Assembly (NCBI GenBank): GCA_002433805.1
Contig: DJIW01000147.1
Location: 1 to 12,044 of the forward strand
Source: Competibacteraceae bacterium UBA6584
Lineage (GTDB): Bacteria; Pseudomonadota; Gammaproteobacteria; Competibacterales; Competibacteraceae
Direction of reading: 5' to 3'
Length of the DNA: 12,044 bases
Shown here: positions 1 through 6,804 of the stretch, piece after piece
Numbering within the stretch: position 1 is the stretch's first letter
Layout: each line of letters starts with the position of its first letter
The notes under the pieces: generated by a model
What the model saw: the letters and a program-made list of their open reading frames with translations, nothing else
Told to the model about the DNA's origin: nothing
The model's database searches: none
Translations under genes and position numbers: made by a program

Positions 1-46
1 GGGCGTCGTGTCCTTTGACCCAAAACAGTAACCAGGTCGAACATGC

Positions 47-66
47 CGGCGGGTGCGCGCCCGCCG
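47..66 (-). terminator. GC-rich hairpin just after the YaiI-family gene
   Basis: Positions 47-53 (CGGCGGG) pair perfectly with 60-66 (CCCGCCG) around a six-base loop. The hairpin sits three bases past the stop codon of the minus-strand YaiI-family gene, where a terminator is expected. No T-run follows on the minus strand, so it is not a classical intrinsic terminator. It could equally be a REP-like element or mRNA-stabilising stem. Confidence 0.4.
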
Positions 67-69
67 CAC

Positions 70-522
70 TCACTTCACCCGGTTTCGCGCCAGCCAGCGA
101 TCCAGCGCGTTAGCGAACGCCTGTTGGTCGCGGGGATGGTAAGGCGCCGGCCCGCCGGTCACCGCGCCCGCCGCCCGAAGTTCCTCCTTGAGATCGCGCA
201 AGGCCAACCGTTCCTGAATGTTCGCCTCGGAATACAGTTCACCGCGCGGATTCAACGCGGCGATGCCCCGCGCCACCAGCCGCGCCGCCAGGGGAATATC
301 CGCCGTGATGACCAGATCGCTGCTTTCCGCCCGTTGGACCAGGAGGTGATCGGCTTCATCAAAACCCGCGCTGACCTGCACAGCCGTGATCAGCGGCGAG
401 CGCGGCAGTTGCAGCGGGCGGTTCGCCACCAGCGTCACCGGCACGCCGAGCCGGCGCGAGGCGCGCAAGACGATGTCCTTGACCGGACCGGGACAGGCGT
501 CGGCGTCAATCCAAATTCTCAC
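70..522 (-). CDS. yaiI: YaiI/YqxD family protein (UPF0178, DUF188)
   Basis: A 150-residue protein that matches the YaiI/YqxD family along its whole length. Visible family signatures are WIDADACP at residues 4-11, the stretch around SDLVITADIPLAARLV near 67-82, NPRGELYSE near 91-99, and GGPAPYHPRDQQAFANALDR in the C-terminal part. The family is related to PIN/NYN-type nuclease folds and the acidic residues in DADACP and TADIP suggest a metal site, but no activity is firmly established, so the molecular function is unknown. The start is GTG: a strong GAGGGA ribosome-binding site lies six bases upstream (529-534). Length is normal for the family. It is probably transcribed alone: a gene-free stretch lies upstream and a hairpin immediately downstream. 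Confidence 0.93.
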   Translation of the reverse strand: MRIWIDADACPGPVKDIVLRASRRLGVPVTLVANRPLQLPRSPLITAVQVSAGFDEADHLLVQRAESSDLVITADIPLAARLVARGIAALNPRGELYSEANIQERLALRDLKEELRAAGAVTGGPAPYHPRDQQAFANALDRWLARNRVK

Positions 523-528
523 CGCGAT

Positions 529-534
529 TCCCTC
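529..534 (-). promoter_or_regulatory. Ribosome-binding site that sets the GTG start of yaiI
   Basis: The minus strand reads GAGGGA, six bases before the GTG at 522. This good spacing supports GTG rather than a later ATG as the start. Confidence 0.7.
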
Positions 535-684
535 ATGAGCTTGCTAACTCGTGATCTCGGAAAGTGTGCAATCGGCGGAAAAAGCGGTGCGCGGGTTGAT
601 CCGGCGGGCTATGACGCGGGCGAGCGGATGAGGGCAAGCAACGGTATCGGCTTCGAGACCCAAAGCCTAGTGCCGCCAGCGCTC

Positions 685-703
685 GCCCATCCGGCGGATG
701 GGC
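685..703. repeat. Perfect 8-bp hairpin with a 3-base loop
   Basis: GCCCATCC (685-692) is perfectly complementary to GGATGGGC (696-703), with GGC as the loop. There is no T-run on either side, so it is more likely a REP-like stem or protein-binding site than an intrinsic terminator. Confidence 0.45.
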
Positions 704-765
704 AAGATCGGGACAGCGGGTTGTGCCTGTCGGCCACGCTCGGGGAGACCTTTTCCAAGCTTAAA

Positions 766-821
766 ACCCGGTTTGCCGACACCGCTTGGCAGCGACCCGG
801 CTCAGGCTCGGAAAACCGGGT
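766..821 (-). terminator. Long-range stem downstream of rraA, possible weak terminator
   Basis: ACCCGGTTT (766-774) and AAACCGGGT (813-821) form nine perfect pairs around 38 bases. Read on the minus strand, the distal arm is followed by a short T-run (GGGTTTT). The structure lies 30 bases past the rraA stop. The large loop and the short T-run make it a weak candidate. Confidence 0.3.
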
Positions 822-850
822 GCACCCTCATGATGTGTTCGGACGGACTC

Positions 851-1330
851 TCAGAATAACGGCTTCTCCGACACGATCAAACCGTCTTCGTCAGCGTAGA
901 TATAATGACCCGGAACGAATTGCACGCCGGCGAATCGCACGGGAACATCCCGCTCGCCGACGCCGCGCTTGACGCTTTTGAGCGGGTGCACGGCCAGGGC
1001 CTTGACGCCGATGTCGATTTCAGCGATGGCGGCGGAATCGCGGATACAACCGTTCACCACCACGCCGGCCCAATCATTTTCCTCGGCCAGATCGGCCAGT
1101 TGATCGCCGAGCAGCGCGCAGCGCATCGAAGCGCCGCCGTCCACCACCAGCACCCGACCCTTGCCCGGCTCCTCCAGAGCAGTGCGCACCAGGGAATTAT
1201 CCTCAAAAACCTTGAGGGTCGCGATCGCGCCGTAAAACATGGTCTCGCCGCCATAGTCGCCAAATAGCGGCTCGGCGATTTGCAACCGGTCGGAAAATTC
1301 GTCGCAAAGATCGGTCGTTTTAAAGTCCAT
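851..1330 (-). CDS. rraA: Ribonuclease E activity regulator RraA
   Basis: A 159-residue protein, the usual size for proteobacterial RraA. RraA binds RNase E and lowers its activity, so it affects global mRNA turnover in the cytoplasm; the same fold is used by 4-hydroxy-4-methyl-2-oxoglutarate aldolases. Family features seen are TTDLCDEF at residues 5-12, VVDGGASMRCALLGDQLA at 62-79, VVNGCIRD at 91-98, and VKRGVGERDVPVRFAGV at 120-136. I chose the ATG at 1330 because an AAGAG stands eight bases upstream and the protein then begins MDFKTTDLC as in relatives; a GTG at 1339 would add only three residues. It follows the stator-like pair by about 60 bases on the same strand and may be co-transcribed with it. 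Paralogues of the aldolase subtype are the main alternative. Confidence 0.92.
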   Translation of the reverse strand: MDFKTTDLCDEFSDRLQIAEPLFGDYGGETMFYGAIATLKVFEDNSLVRTALEEPGKGRVLVVDGGASMRCALLGDQLADLAEENDWAGVVVNGCIRDSAAIAEIDIGVKALAVHPLKSVKRGVGERDVPVRFAGVQFVPGHYIYADEDGLIVSEKPLF

Positions 1331-1392
1331 GGCAATCACTCTTGCGAATTGAAAACGGTAATTTCAACAGTTTAACACAGTCGGCAAGCGCC

Positions 1393-2415
1393 TCAGCGGC
1401 TGGTGATCTTCAACTCGATGCGGCGGTTGCGGCGGTAGCCTTCCGGGTTGTCCGCCGGGTCGATCGGGTGATATTCCCCCATCCCGACCGCCGCCAGCCG
1501 CTGCGGCGGCACGCCCCGCTGGATCAGATAATTCACCACCTGTTGCGCCCGCGCCGTGGATAATTCCCAATTGGATGGATACCGGCCGCCGCGGATCGGC
1601 GCGCGGTCCGTGTGACCCTGCACCTCGATAATCACCGGCAAATCCGGGGGCAGCTTCGCCGCCAACTGCTGGTAGACCATCGCGAACTTGTCCAGATCGC
1701 CGCCGCCGGAAGCCGACAGCATGGCCTCGCCGGAAGCGAATAAGACCTCTGATTGAAACACGAATCGGTCGCCCACCACTTTAATATCAGGATTGTCGGC
1801 AAACACTTCGCGCAGGCGGCCGAAAAATTCGCTGGCGTATTTTTCCAATTCCTCGACCCGCTCCAGCAGCTTCTTTTTCAAGGCGCTATCGAGCGCCTCG
1901 ATCCGGCCTTTTTGCTCGACGATGACCGCATCGCGCTGGGCCAAATCCTGTTGGTTCGCGGCCAAGGCGCGGTTGAGCTGCTCCAATTCCGCCGCCAGCC
2001 GTTCCGCGCGGACGCTCAGTAGCGCCGCCTGCTCTTGCGCGCCGGTCAACCCTTGCTCGGCCTTGCTTTTATCGGCGTCCGACAGCGCGCGCGCGGCCTG
2101 CGCCGCCGCCAGTTCGTCGCGCAATTGGGCCAGCAGCGTATCGCGCTCGCCGACCGTGGTTTCCAAGCCCTGCGCCCGAGCGCGCAGCCGGGCCGCCTCT
2201 TTTTCGGCGTCGCCGGCCAACCCCTCCAGATGATCGACGATCCGCCGCAACTGACCGATGGCGGTTTCCTTGCCCAAGATTTCACGGCTGACCAACACCT
2301 CGGCAATGACGAACACCGTGATCAGAAACACCAACACCATCACCAGTCCGCCCAGCGCGTCGGTAAACGCCGGCCAGATGTTGAATTCACCGACCGCATC
2401 ACGCCGGCGGCGCAT
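1393..2415 (-). CDS. MotB/OmpA-like stator protein with peptidoglycan-binding domain
   Basis: A 340-residue protein with the layout of a MotB-type stator subunit. It has a short basic cytoplasmic N-terminus, one membrane helix at about residues 19-42 starting at PAFTDALGG (D19 is in the place of the proton-accepting Asp of MotB/TolR/ExbD), a long hydrophilic coiled coil at about 50-195, and a C-terminal OmpA-like domain at about 215-340. The OmpA motifs are clear: GHTD at 267-270, NWELSTARA at 282-290, and RRNRRIEL at 328-335. The domain should anchor the protein to peptidoglycan. Its start overlaps the end of the MotA-like gene by 17 bases, which points to coupled translation and a joint complex. 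The coiled coil between membrane and OmpA domain is longer than in flagellar MotB. No flagellar genes are nearby, so the driven process is unknown. Confidence 0.88.
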   Translation of the reverse strand: MRRRRDAVGEFNIWPAFTDALGGLVMVLVFLITVFVIAEVLVSREILGKETAIGQLRRIVDHLEGLAGDAEKEAARLRARAQGLETTVGERDTLLAQLRDELAAAQAARALSDADKSKAEQGLTGAQEQAALLSVRAERLAAELEQLNRALAANQQDLAQRDAVIVEQKGRIEALDSALKKKLLERVEELEKYASEFFGRLREVFADNPDIKVVGDRFVFQSEVLFASGEAMLSASGGGDLDKFAMVYQQLAAKLPPDLPVIIEVQGHTDRAPIRGGRYPSNWELSTARAQQVVNYLIQRGVPPQRLAAVGMGEYHPIDPADNPEGYRRNRRIELKITSR

Positions 2416-3484
2416 AGCGCTTTAAATCCCGGTAGTCGTTCGATTCTCGTTCCAGCAGCCGCGCGATGGTGCGCAGTTCGTAGCGCAAGTCGGCGGTGCG
2501 GTCGTTTTCGATATTCTTCAAGGTTTCTCGCAGCGATTCGATCCGTTCGCTTAAATTCGCCATCTGTTCCGCAACTCGCGAAGCACCCTGGCCGTGTTGG
2601 GTCGCATACTCCGCCGTCGCCGCCACCCGTTCCAACCGGTCGGCGATGGATTGCAGCAAGGCGGCTAGATGACGCGGCGAAATCGCGTCGGTTTGAGCGG
2701 TGACGGTCACCACCGGCTGCCATAACGGCGCCAAATCGCTCACCACCAGCGCTTCCAATTGAGCGTGATGGTCGTTTTGCGCGTGGAACAGTTGCAGTTC
2801 CAGAAAGCCCAGCGCCAGCGCGCCCAGCAACCCGAACAGAGATGCCGAGAACGAAGTCCCCATTCCGCCCAAGGGAGCGGCCAGGCGCTCCTTGAAATTG
2901 GCGATTAAAGCCATGGTGTCGGCCGCTTTCTCGACGGACAGCCCGCCGATCACATCGCGCACCCCGGCGATGGTGAGCAGCAACCCGTAAAAGGTTCCGA
3001 TCAGACCCAACAGCACCAGCGCGCCGACCAGATATCGCACCAGCGCCCGCTGGTCGTCGCCGCGCGTGGACAACGCATCCAATAAGTAGGGCAAGGTCAC
3101 GGCGGTATCGCCGTGGCTGACGACCCGATGGACCTTGCGCAGAAAATCGCTCACGTTGCGCCGCCAGCCGCTCCCCAGCAGTATCTCGTCGACCTGCGCG
3201 AGCGGCAACTCCCGCCGGCGGGCTCGCAGCGCCACGACCGCCGCCCGTTCGGCGGAACGCCCGTCGGCCAGCGTATCGAGCAGCGCCTTGAGGGTGTAGC
3301 CTACCCCGAACAAAAAAGCGGCCGCGATCGTGCCATTCAAATACGGATTGGTTAAAAAAGCCGCCGTCAGCGGTTTTCGAAAAAAGAGCGCCAGCAGCGC
3401 CAAACTCGCCAGAAACAGCAGCGAACGCAGTAAGTAGCGGGTGACGCCCCGGTTGGGGCGTCGGTCGGAACCAGTCATGGCCAT
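2399..3484 (-). CDS. MotA/TolQ/ExbB-like proton channel protein
   Basis: A 361-residue inner-membrane protein. Four hydrophobic segments are visible, at about residues 15-35, 50-68, 148-172 and 208-232. The last two, containing VLLGLIGTFYGLLLTIAG and GGMGTSFSASLFGLLGALAL, match the conserved pore region of MotA/TolQ/ExbB channels. Between segments two and three is a cytoplasmic loop of about 80 residues; after the fourth comes a mostly helical, charged tail (about 272-350) likely to form a coiled coil. With the overlapping MotB-like partner it should make an ion-driven stator. The ATG at 3484 has a modest GGA about seven bases upstream; an ATG at 3478 is the alternative. The tail is far shorter than the one in ZorA of Zorya systems. 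Assignment to the superfamily is firm; the role is not known. Confidence 0.85.
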   Translation of the reverse strand: MAMTGSDRRPNRGVTRYLLRSLLFLASLALLALFFRKPLTAAFLTNPYLNGTIAAAFLFGVGYTLKALLDTLADGRSAERAAVVALRARRRELPLAQVDEILLGSGWRRNVSDFLRKVHRVVSHGDTAVTLPYLLDALSTRGDDQRALVRYLVGALVLLGLIGTFYGLLLTIAGVRDVIGGLSVEKAADTMALIANFKERLAAPLGGMGTSFSASLFGLLGALALGFLELQLFHAQNDHHAQLEALVVSDLAPLWQPVVTVTAQTDAISPRHLAALLQSIADRLERVAATAEYATQHGQGASRVAEQMANLSERIESLRETLKNIENDRTADLRYELRTIARLLERESNDYRDLKRYAPPA

Positions 3485-3573
3485 GGTTTATCCATCGTGT
3501 CCGAACGGAGGGAGCGCACTTTACAGGAATCCGAACGACGATGGGTACGATAAACTGGCTGTCGCAACCCGCG

Positions 3574-4179
3574 CTAGGGTTCGAAAGCGTTTGCCCAATT
3601 CCCTTCAAAAACGAATTTATTCAAAGGTTTGCGCTTTCTAGTCTCAAGTTCTTTTTTCCGCGTCTCATCGGGCAAGCTTTCGGCGGGCGCGGGATGCCCG
3701 ACCGCGATCATGGCCATGCATGTGTGATCGGCGGGGATATTAAAACGGGTTTTGGCTTGTTCGGAGTCAAACCCGCCCATCTGATGCGCCACCAGACCGA
3801 GCGCGGCAGCCTGCAAACACAGATTTTCGCTGGCCGCGCCGGTATCGTGTTGCGCCCAACGGTTGGGTTGGTTGTTATGGCCGAAAGCCGGCGCGGCGAC
3901 CGACAGCAACAGCACCGGCGCGTGCCTGACCCAGAGCTGATTGCCCTCCGCCAAACACTCGAACGCTTGTTGCCAAGCAGCGGCATCATGAAACCGGTTC
4001 CACACCAGATAACGCCACGGCTCATCGCCGAAACAAGACGGCGCCCAGCGGGCGGCTTCCAGCAAGGCCAGCAGGTGATCCCGATTGACCGGCCGGTTCG
4101 GATCGATGGCGCGCGAGCTCCAGCGGCGGGCGATCAAATCGGCGATGGGAACCTGAGTGGTGGCGGGTTTTACAAGCAT
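3574..4179 (-). CDS. Nitroreductase family protein (FMN-dependent oxidoreductase)
   Basis: A 201-residue protein of the nitroreductase fold, normally a cytoplasmic homodimer with FMN that reduces nitro compounds, quinones or similar acceptors with NAD(P)H. Seen in the sequence are the N-terminal FMN-phosphate region around IARRWSSRAID (residues 16-26), EAARWAPSCFGDEPWRYLVW at 41-60 (the family's AP-S/N...PW signature), the helix HDTGAASENLCLQAAALGLV at 111-130, and IAVGHPA at 158-164 near the end. The frame is open much further upstream, but the ATG at 4179 has a GAAGAG ribosome-binding site about seven bases away and gives the normal family start. The gene is divergent from the thioesterase gene. 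The actual substrate cannot be told from sequence. A longer C-terminal stretch rich in K/R follows the core. Confidence 0.9.
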   Translation of the reverse strand: MLVKPATTQVPIADLIARRWSSRAIDPNRPVNRDHLLALLEAARWAPSCFGDEPWRYLVWNRFHDAAAWQQAFECLAEGNQLWVRHAPVLLLSVAAPAFGHNNQPNRWAQHDTGAASENLCLQAAALGLVAHQMGGFDSEQAKTRFNIPADHTCMAMIAVGHPAPAESLPDETRKKELETRKRKPLNKFVFEGNWANAFEP

Positions 4180-4284
4180 GAGGGTTCTCTTCAAAGCGTG
4201 GGCTAACAAGACTTGTATTAAAGACCACATCAAGGTCGAAAAGCGCGAGAATGCGCGCGTTCGTTTGCCATCGAGAGCCCCTTC
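4180..4284. other. Divergent promoter region between nitroreductase and thioesterase genes
   Basis: This 105-base gap separates two genes pointing away from each other, so promoters for both are expected here. It includes an AT-richer core near 4205-4235. I could not find a -35/-10 pair of good quality on either strand. Confidence 0.35.
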
Positions 4285-4737
4285 ATGTCTTACCCGCAGG
4301 AAATCAACGACTACCTCACCCGCCACGTGCCGCTGTTCCGGGCCATGCAAGCGCGATTGGACCGCTGTGACGACACCGGTCTGCGCATGACTGCCCCATT
4401 GGAGCCAAACATCAACGATAAAGGCATCGCCTTCGGCGGTTCGCTGGCGGCTATCGCCTCGCTCGCCGGCTGGGCGCTGACCCGCGTCACCCTGCGCGAG
4501 CATCATGAAACCGCCGAAATCGTGATTACCGAGAGCACGTTAAAATTTATCCGGCCGGTGCGCGGCGAGATCGTGACCGAATGCGCGCGTCCGGACCCCG
4601 CCGCGACGGCGCGATTCATCGACAGCTTCCGCCAGCGCGGCAAAGCTCGCTGGACGGTCGAGGTGGTAATCCTCGCCGACGGCGAGACCGCGATGACCTT
4701 CAGCGGGCAATACGGCGTTTTTCGGCGGCCGCCGTAA
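4285..4737 (+). CDS. YiiD C-terminal-type thioesterase (hotdog fold)
   Basis: A 150-residue protein matching the putative thioesterase domain found at the C-terminus of E. coli YiiD (FabY). The diagnostic stretch is PNINDKGIAFGGSLAAIASL at residues 41-60 followed by AGWALT, where N-x-K/G-T-x-F-G-G-S-L in a hotdog-fold helix forms the acyl-thioester site. The strand ESTLKFIRPVRGEIVTE at 83-99 is also typical. The acetyltransferase half present in E. coli YiiD is absent, so this is a stand-alone version. The likely substrates are acyl-CoA or acyl-ACP thioesters; in E. coli FabY is tied to initiation of fatty acid synthesis, but transfer of that role here is inference. GAGAG about ten bases before the ATG is the likely ribosome-binding site. 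The gene ends 16 bases before pabB-pabC, suggesting one transcript. Confidence 0.85.
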   Translation: MSYPQEINDYLTRHVPLFRAMQARLDRCDDTGLRMTAPLEPNINDKGIAFGGSLAAIASLAGWALTRVTLREHHETAEIVITESTLKFIRPVRGEIVTECARPDPAATARFIDSFRQRGKARWTVEVVILADGETAMTFSGQYGVFRRPP

Positions 4738-4753
4738 GTGTGCCAGGCGCCCC

Positions 4754-6481
4754 ATGACCGGTCTAATCATCCTCCGTCAAGGCGGCCGCGAGCTGCGCTT
4801 CGCCGCGCCGGCGCGCGTGGTGACCGCCTGGCGACCGGAGCAGGTCGTTCCAGCCTTGGAAGCCATCGAATCGGCGGTGCTCCGACAGCGCCACCACGCC
4901 GCCGGCTTCATCGCCTATGAAGCCGCCGCCGCGTTCGGGCTCGCCGTTCATCCGCCTCTTGAAGGCTTGCCGCTGCTTTGGTTCGGTCTTTACGACCACC
5001 CGGAAACGGTCGAACGATCCGCCGTTCCGGAACCGCCGGCATCCGCCGGGTACTCGGTCGGCCCCTGGCGACCGACCGTCGACCGCGACGCTTACGCCGC
5101 CGCGGTCGGCCGCGTCAAGGGCTACCTCGCGCGCGGCCACAGCTACCAAGTCAACTACACTTTCCCGCTGCGAGCGGCATTCTCGGGCGAACCGGAAGCG
5201 CTGTTCGCCGAACTGGCGGCCGCGCGCCAGGGCGACGCCGCCTTCATGGACCTCGGCCGCTTCGCGATCTGTTCGGCCTCTCCGGAACTGTTCTTCCGAT
5301 TGGACGGAGAATCCTTGCTCGCCAAGCCGATGAAGGGCACCGCGAAACGCGGCCTGACGCTGGCGCGGGACGAGGCCCAAAGGGCGGCCTTGGTGCGGTC
5401 CCCGAAAAATCGGGCCGAAAATTTGATGATCGTGGACATGATCCGCAACGATCTGGGAAAGGTGGCGCAAATCGGCAGCGTGGCGGCGCCCCACCTGTTC
5501 GAGGTGGAACGCTACCCCACCCTGCTGCAAATGACCTCGACCGTCACCGCGCGAACGCAAGCGTCCATAGTGGAGATTTTGGCGAGCGTGTTTCCCTGCG
5601 CGTCGATCACCGGCGCACCGAAGGTGCGCACCATGCACATCATTCGGGAGTTGGAGCCGCAACCTCGCGGCGTCTACACCGGAGCCATCGGCTTCATCGG
5701 CCCCGGCCGTCAGGCGCACTTCAACGTCGCCATCCGCACGGCGCTCATCGACCGCAAGCTCGGGGCGGCGATTTACGGGGTGGGCGGCGGCTTGGTTTGG
5801 GATTCGGAAGCTGTGGAGGAATATGACGAATGTTTGCTGAAGGCGCGAGTTCTGACCCCACAACCTCCCTTTCAATTGTTGGAGACGCTGCTGTGGGAGA
5901 CGCAAACCGGTTATTTCTTATTGGACGCCCATCTGGCGCGGCTAGCCGACACCGCTGCTTATTTCAACGCGCCGCTCGACCTAGCCGCCATCAAAAACCA
6001 TCTGCGCACCTTGGCGACCGACTTGCGCGGCCCTCACAAAATCCGACTGCTGATCCAGTTAAACGGCGTTTTGACGGTGGAAAAAACGCCCTTGGCAGCG
6101 GCGCGCCCGCCGCCGTTGCGGGTGGGTTTGGCCGCCTCGCCGGTCGATTCGCAGACGGTTTGGCTATATCACAAGACCACCCGGCGCGCCGTCTACGAGG
6201 TGGCTCGCGCCTCGCGACCGGATTGTGACGACGCCCTTTTATGGAACGAGCGCGGCGAATTGACCGAGGCGAGCCTGGCCAATGTAGCGCTCGATTTGGA
6301 TGGCCGCTGGTATACGCCGCCGGTCGCTAGCGGCCTGCTAGCGGGGGTGTTTCGGGGTCGTTTGCTGGCAGATGGCCAGATTCGGGAACGGGTGCTGACG
6401 CGGGCTGATTTGCGCGCGGCCCGACGCATCGCCTTGATGAATGCGGTCCGCAAATGGCAACCGGCCGTCTTGGTGGACTAA
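4754..6481 (+). CDS. pabBC: Aminodeoxychorismate synthase component I fused to aminodeoxychorismate lyase (PabB-PabC)
   Basis: A 575-residue fusion covering two steps of p-aminobenzoate (folate) synthesis. Residues about 1-368 are PabB, which aminates chorismate to 4-amino-4-deoxychorismate with ammonia from a PabA glutaminase. Seen are SASPELFF (174-181), KPMKGTAKRG (191-200) with the ADC-synthase-specific Lys at 194 in PxKGT, NRAENLMIVDMIRNDLGKV (219-237), ITGAPKVRTMHIIRELEPQ (285-303) and YGVGGGLVWDSEAVEEYDEC (341-360). Residues about 372-575 are PabC, a fold-IV PLP enzyme that releases pyruvate. Its PLP lysine is likely K474 in LYHKTTRR, with LLWNERGELTEASLANV (495-511) as the cofactor-binding signature. 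Such fusions are common in bacteria. A separate PabA is still required and is not in the window. The ribosome-binding site before ATG 4754 is weak (CAGGCG), consistent with coupling to the thioesterase gene just upstream. Confidence 0.95.
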   Translation: MTGLIILRQGGRELRFAAPARVVTAWRPEQVVPALEAIESAVLRQRHHAAGFIAYEAAAAFGLAVHPPLEGLPLLWFGLYDHPETVERSAVPEPPASAGYSVGPWRPTVDRDAYAAAVGRVKGYLARGHSYQVNYTFPLRAAFSGEPEALFAELAAARQGDAAFMDLGRFAICSASPELFFRLDGESLLAKPMKGTAKRGLTLARDEAQRAALVRSPKNRAENLMIVDMIRNDLGKVAQIGSVAAPHLFEVERYPTLLQMTSTVTARTQASIVEILASVFPCASITGAPKVRTMHIIRELEPQPRGVYTGAIGFIGPGRQAHFNVAIRTALIDRKLGAAIYGVGGGLVWDSEAVEEYDECLLKARVLTPQPPFQLLETLLWETQTGYFLLDAHLARLADTAAYFNAPLDLAAIKNHLRTLATDLRGPHKIRLLIQLNGVLTVEKTPLAAARPPPLRVGLAASPVDSQTVWLYHKTTRRAVYEVARASRPDCDDALLWNERGELTEASLANVALDLDGRWYTPPVASGLLAGVFRGRLLADGQIRERVLTRADLRAARRIALMNAVRKWQPAVLVD

Positions 6482-6491
6482 ACGGGCCGCC

Positions 6492-6564
6492 TTTGCCTAG
6501 CGAGCGCCATCGGAGGCGCCGCACGGCCGCCCGGCGAACGAATCGCGACGGCTCATTAGGCAAA
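6492..6564 (+). terminator. 14-base inverted repeat right after pabBC
   Basis: TTTGCCTAGCGAGC (6492-6505) pairs with GCTCATTAGGCAAA (6551-6564): 12 Watson-Crick pairs, one G-T pair and one mismatch, around 45 bases. It begins 11 bases after the pabBC stop. No T-run follows, so it may be a transcript-end-protecting stem or processing site rather than an intrinsic terminator. Confidence 0.35.
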
Positions 6565-6637
6565 TCGCTCGGCCCATGCTACAGTGATTGGCAAGTTTGT
6601 CGCCGTGCGGCCCGGTCCGCACTCTGAGTTTCTTGAT

Positions 6638-6655
6638 CGATTCCGAACGGAATCG
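6638..6655. promoter_or_regulatory. Operator-like palindrome upstream of the helicase gene
   Basis: CGATTCCG (6638-6645), a central AA, then CGGAATCG (6648-6655): eight perfect base pairs in mirror-image arms. The 18-base size and tight two-base centre are more typical of a dimeric regulator site than of an RNA hairpin. It lies 150 bases before the helicase ATG. The regulator is unknown. Confidence 0.4.
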
Positions 6656-6804
6656 TCGCAAGCGGATCAGTCGATCCCTGTTTCTCCTGCAAACCCGTCG
6701 GGGTCGCGCCCTTCGCGCTGCCTCGATCTCCCAATCACTTAATCATCAGTCTGCCTGGACCGGCTACGCGCCCGCGCGTGAGCAGGCGGATTCAGGAATC
6801 TCGT

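Larger units (their letters stand above)
523..850. other. Gene-free stretch with several inverted repeats
   Basis: No protein family is recognisable here in any frame; an open plus-strand frame crosses it but is only a by-product of the flanking minus-strand genes. The stretch holds a perfect hairpin at 685-703 (GCCCATCC, three-base loop, GGATGGGC), a longer-range inverted repeat of nine bases at 766-774 and 813-821 (ACCCGGTTT and AAACCGGGT), and a ten-base palindrome at 818-827 (GGGTGCACCC). On the minus strand the 766-821 structure ends in GGGTTTT, so it may end rraA transcription. The upstream signals of yaiI should also lie here, but I see no convincing -35/-10 pair. Confidence 0.5.
6482..6804. 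other. Gene-free leader between pabBC and the helicase gene
   Basis: About 320 bases with no recognisable protein. It contains an inverted repeat with 14-base arms (6492-6505 and 6551-6564), a small hairpin within it (GCGCC 6504-6508 with GGCGC 6515-6519), and a near-perfect operator-like palindrome at 6638-6655. A possible -10 (TACAGT, about 6575-6580) lacks a good -35. If transcription starts there, the helicase mRNA has a leader of roughly 200 bases, as in cold-regulated helicase genes; that link is inference. Confidence 0.5.

Noticed and set aside
523..850. tRNA or known structured RNA
   Set aside because: No T-loop GTTCGAATC-type motif, acceptor stem or CCA end is visible here or in the other gaps.
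43..972. Long plus-strand open frame of 309 codons
   Set aside because: It runs antisense to yaiI and rraA, shows no family features and is rich in Arg/Gly/Pro as expected of the reverse frame of GC-rich genes.
1340..1392. Terminator or separate promoter between the MotB-like gene and rraA
   Set aside because: Only an AT stem of six pairs (TTGAAA/TTTCAA) and a TTGAAA without a matching -10 are visible; too weak to call.
1393..3484. Complete Zorya anti-phage system
   Set aside because: Only ZorA/ZorB-like genes are present. No ZorC, ZorD helicase or ZorE nuclease lies on either side, and the ZorA-like tail is too short.
2340..3608. Minus-strand open frame of 422 codons across both stator genes
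   Set aside because: It is out of frame with two clear membrane and OmpA proteins and has low-complexity Arg/Gly composition; a shadow of them.
4763..5905. Minus-strand open frame of 380 codons inside pabBC
   Set aside because: It is antisense to the well-conserved PabB coding region and has shadow-type composition.
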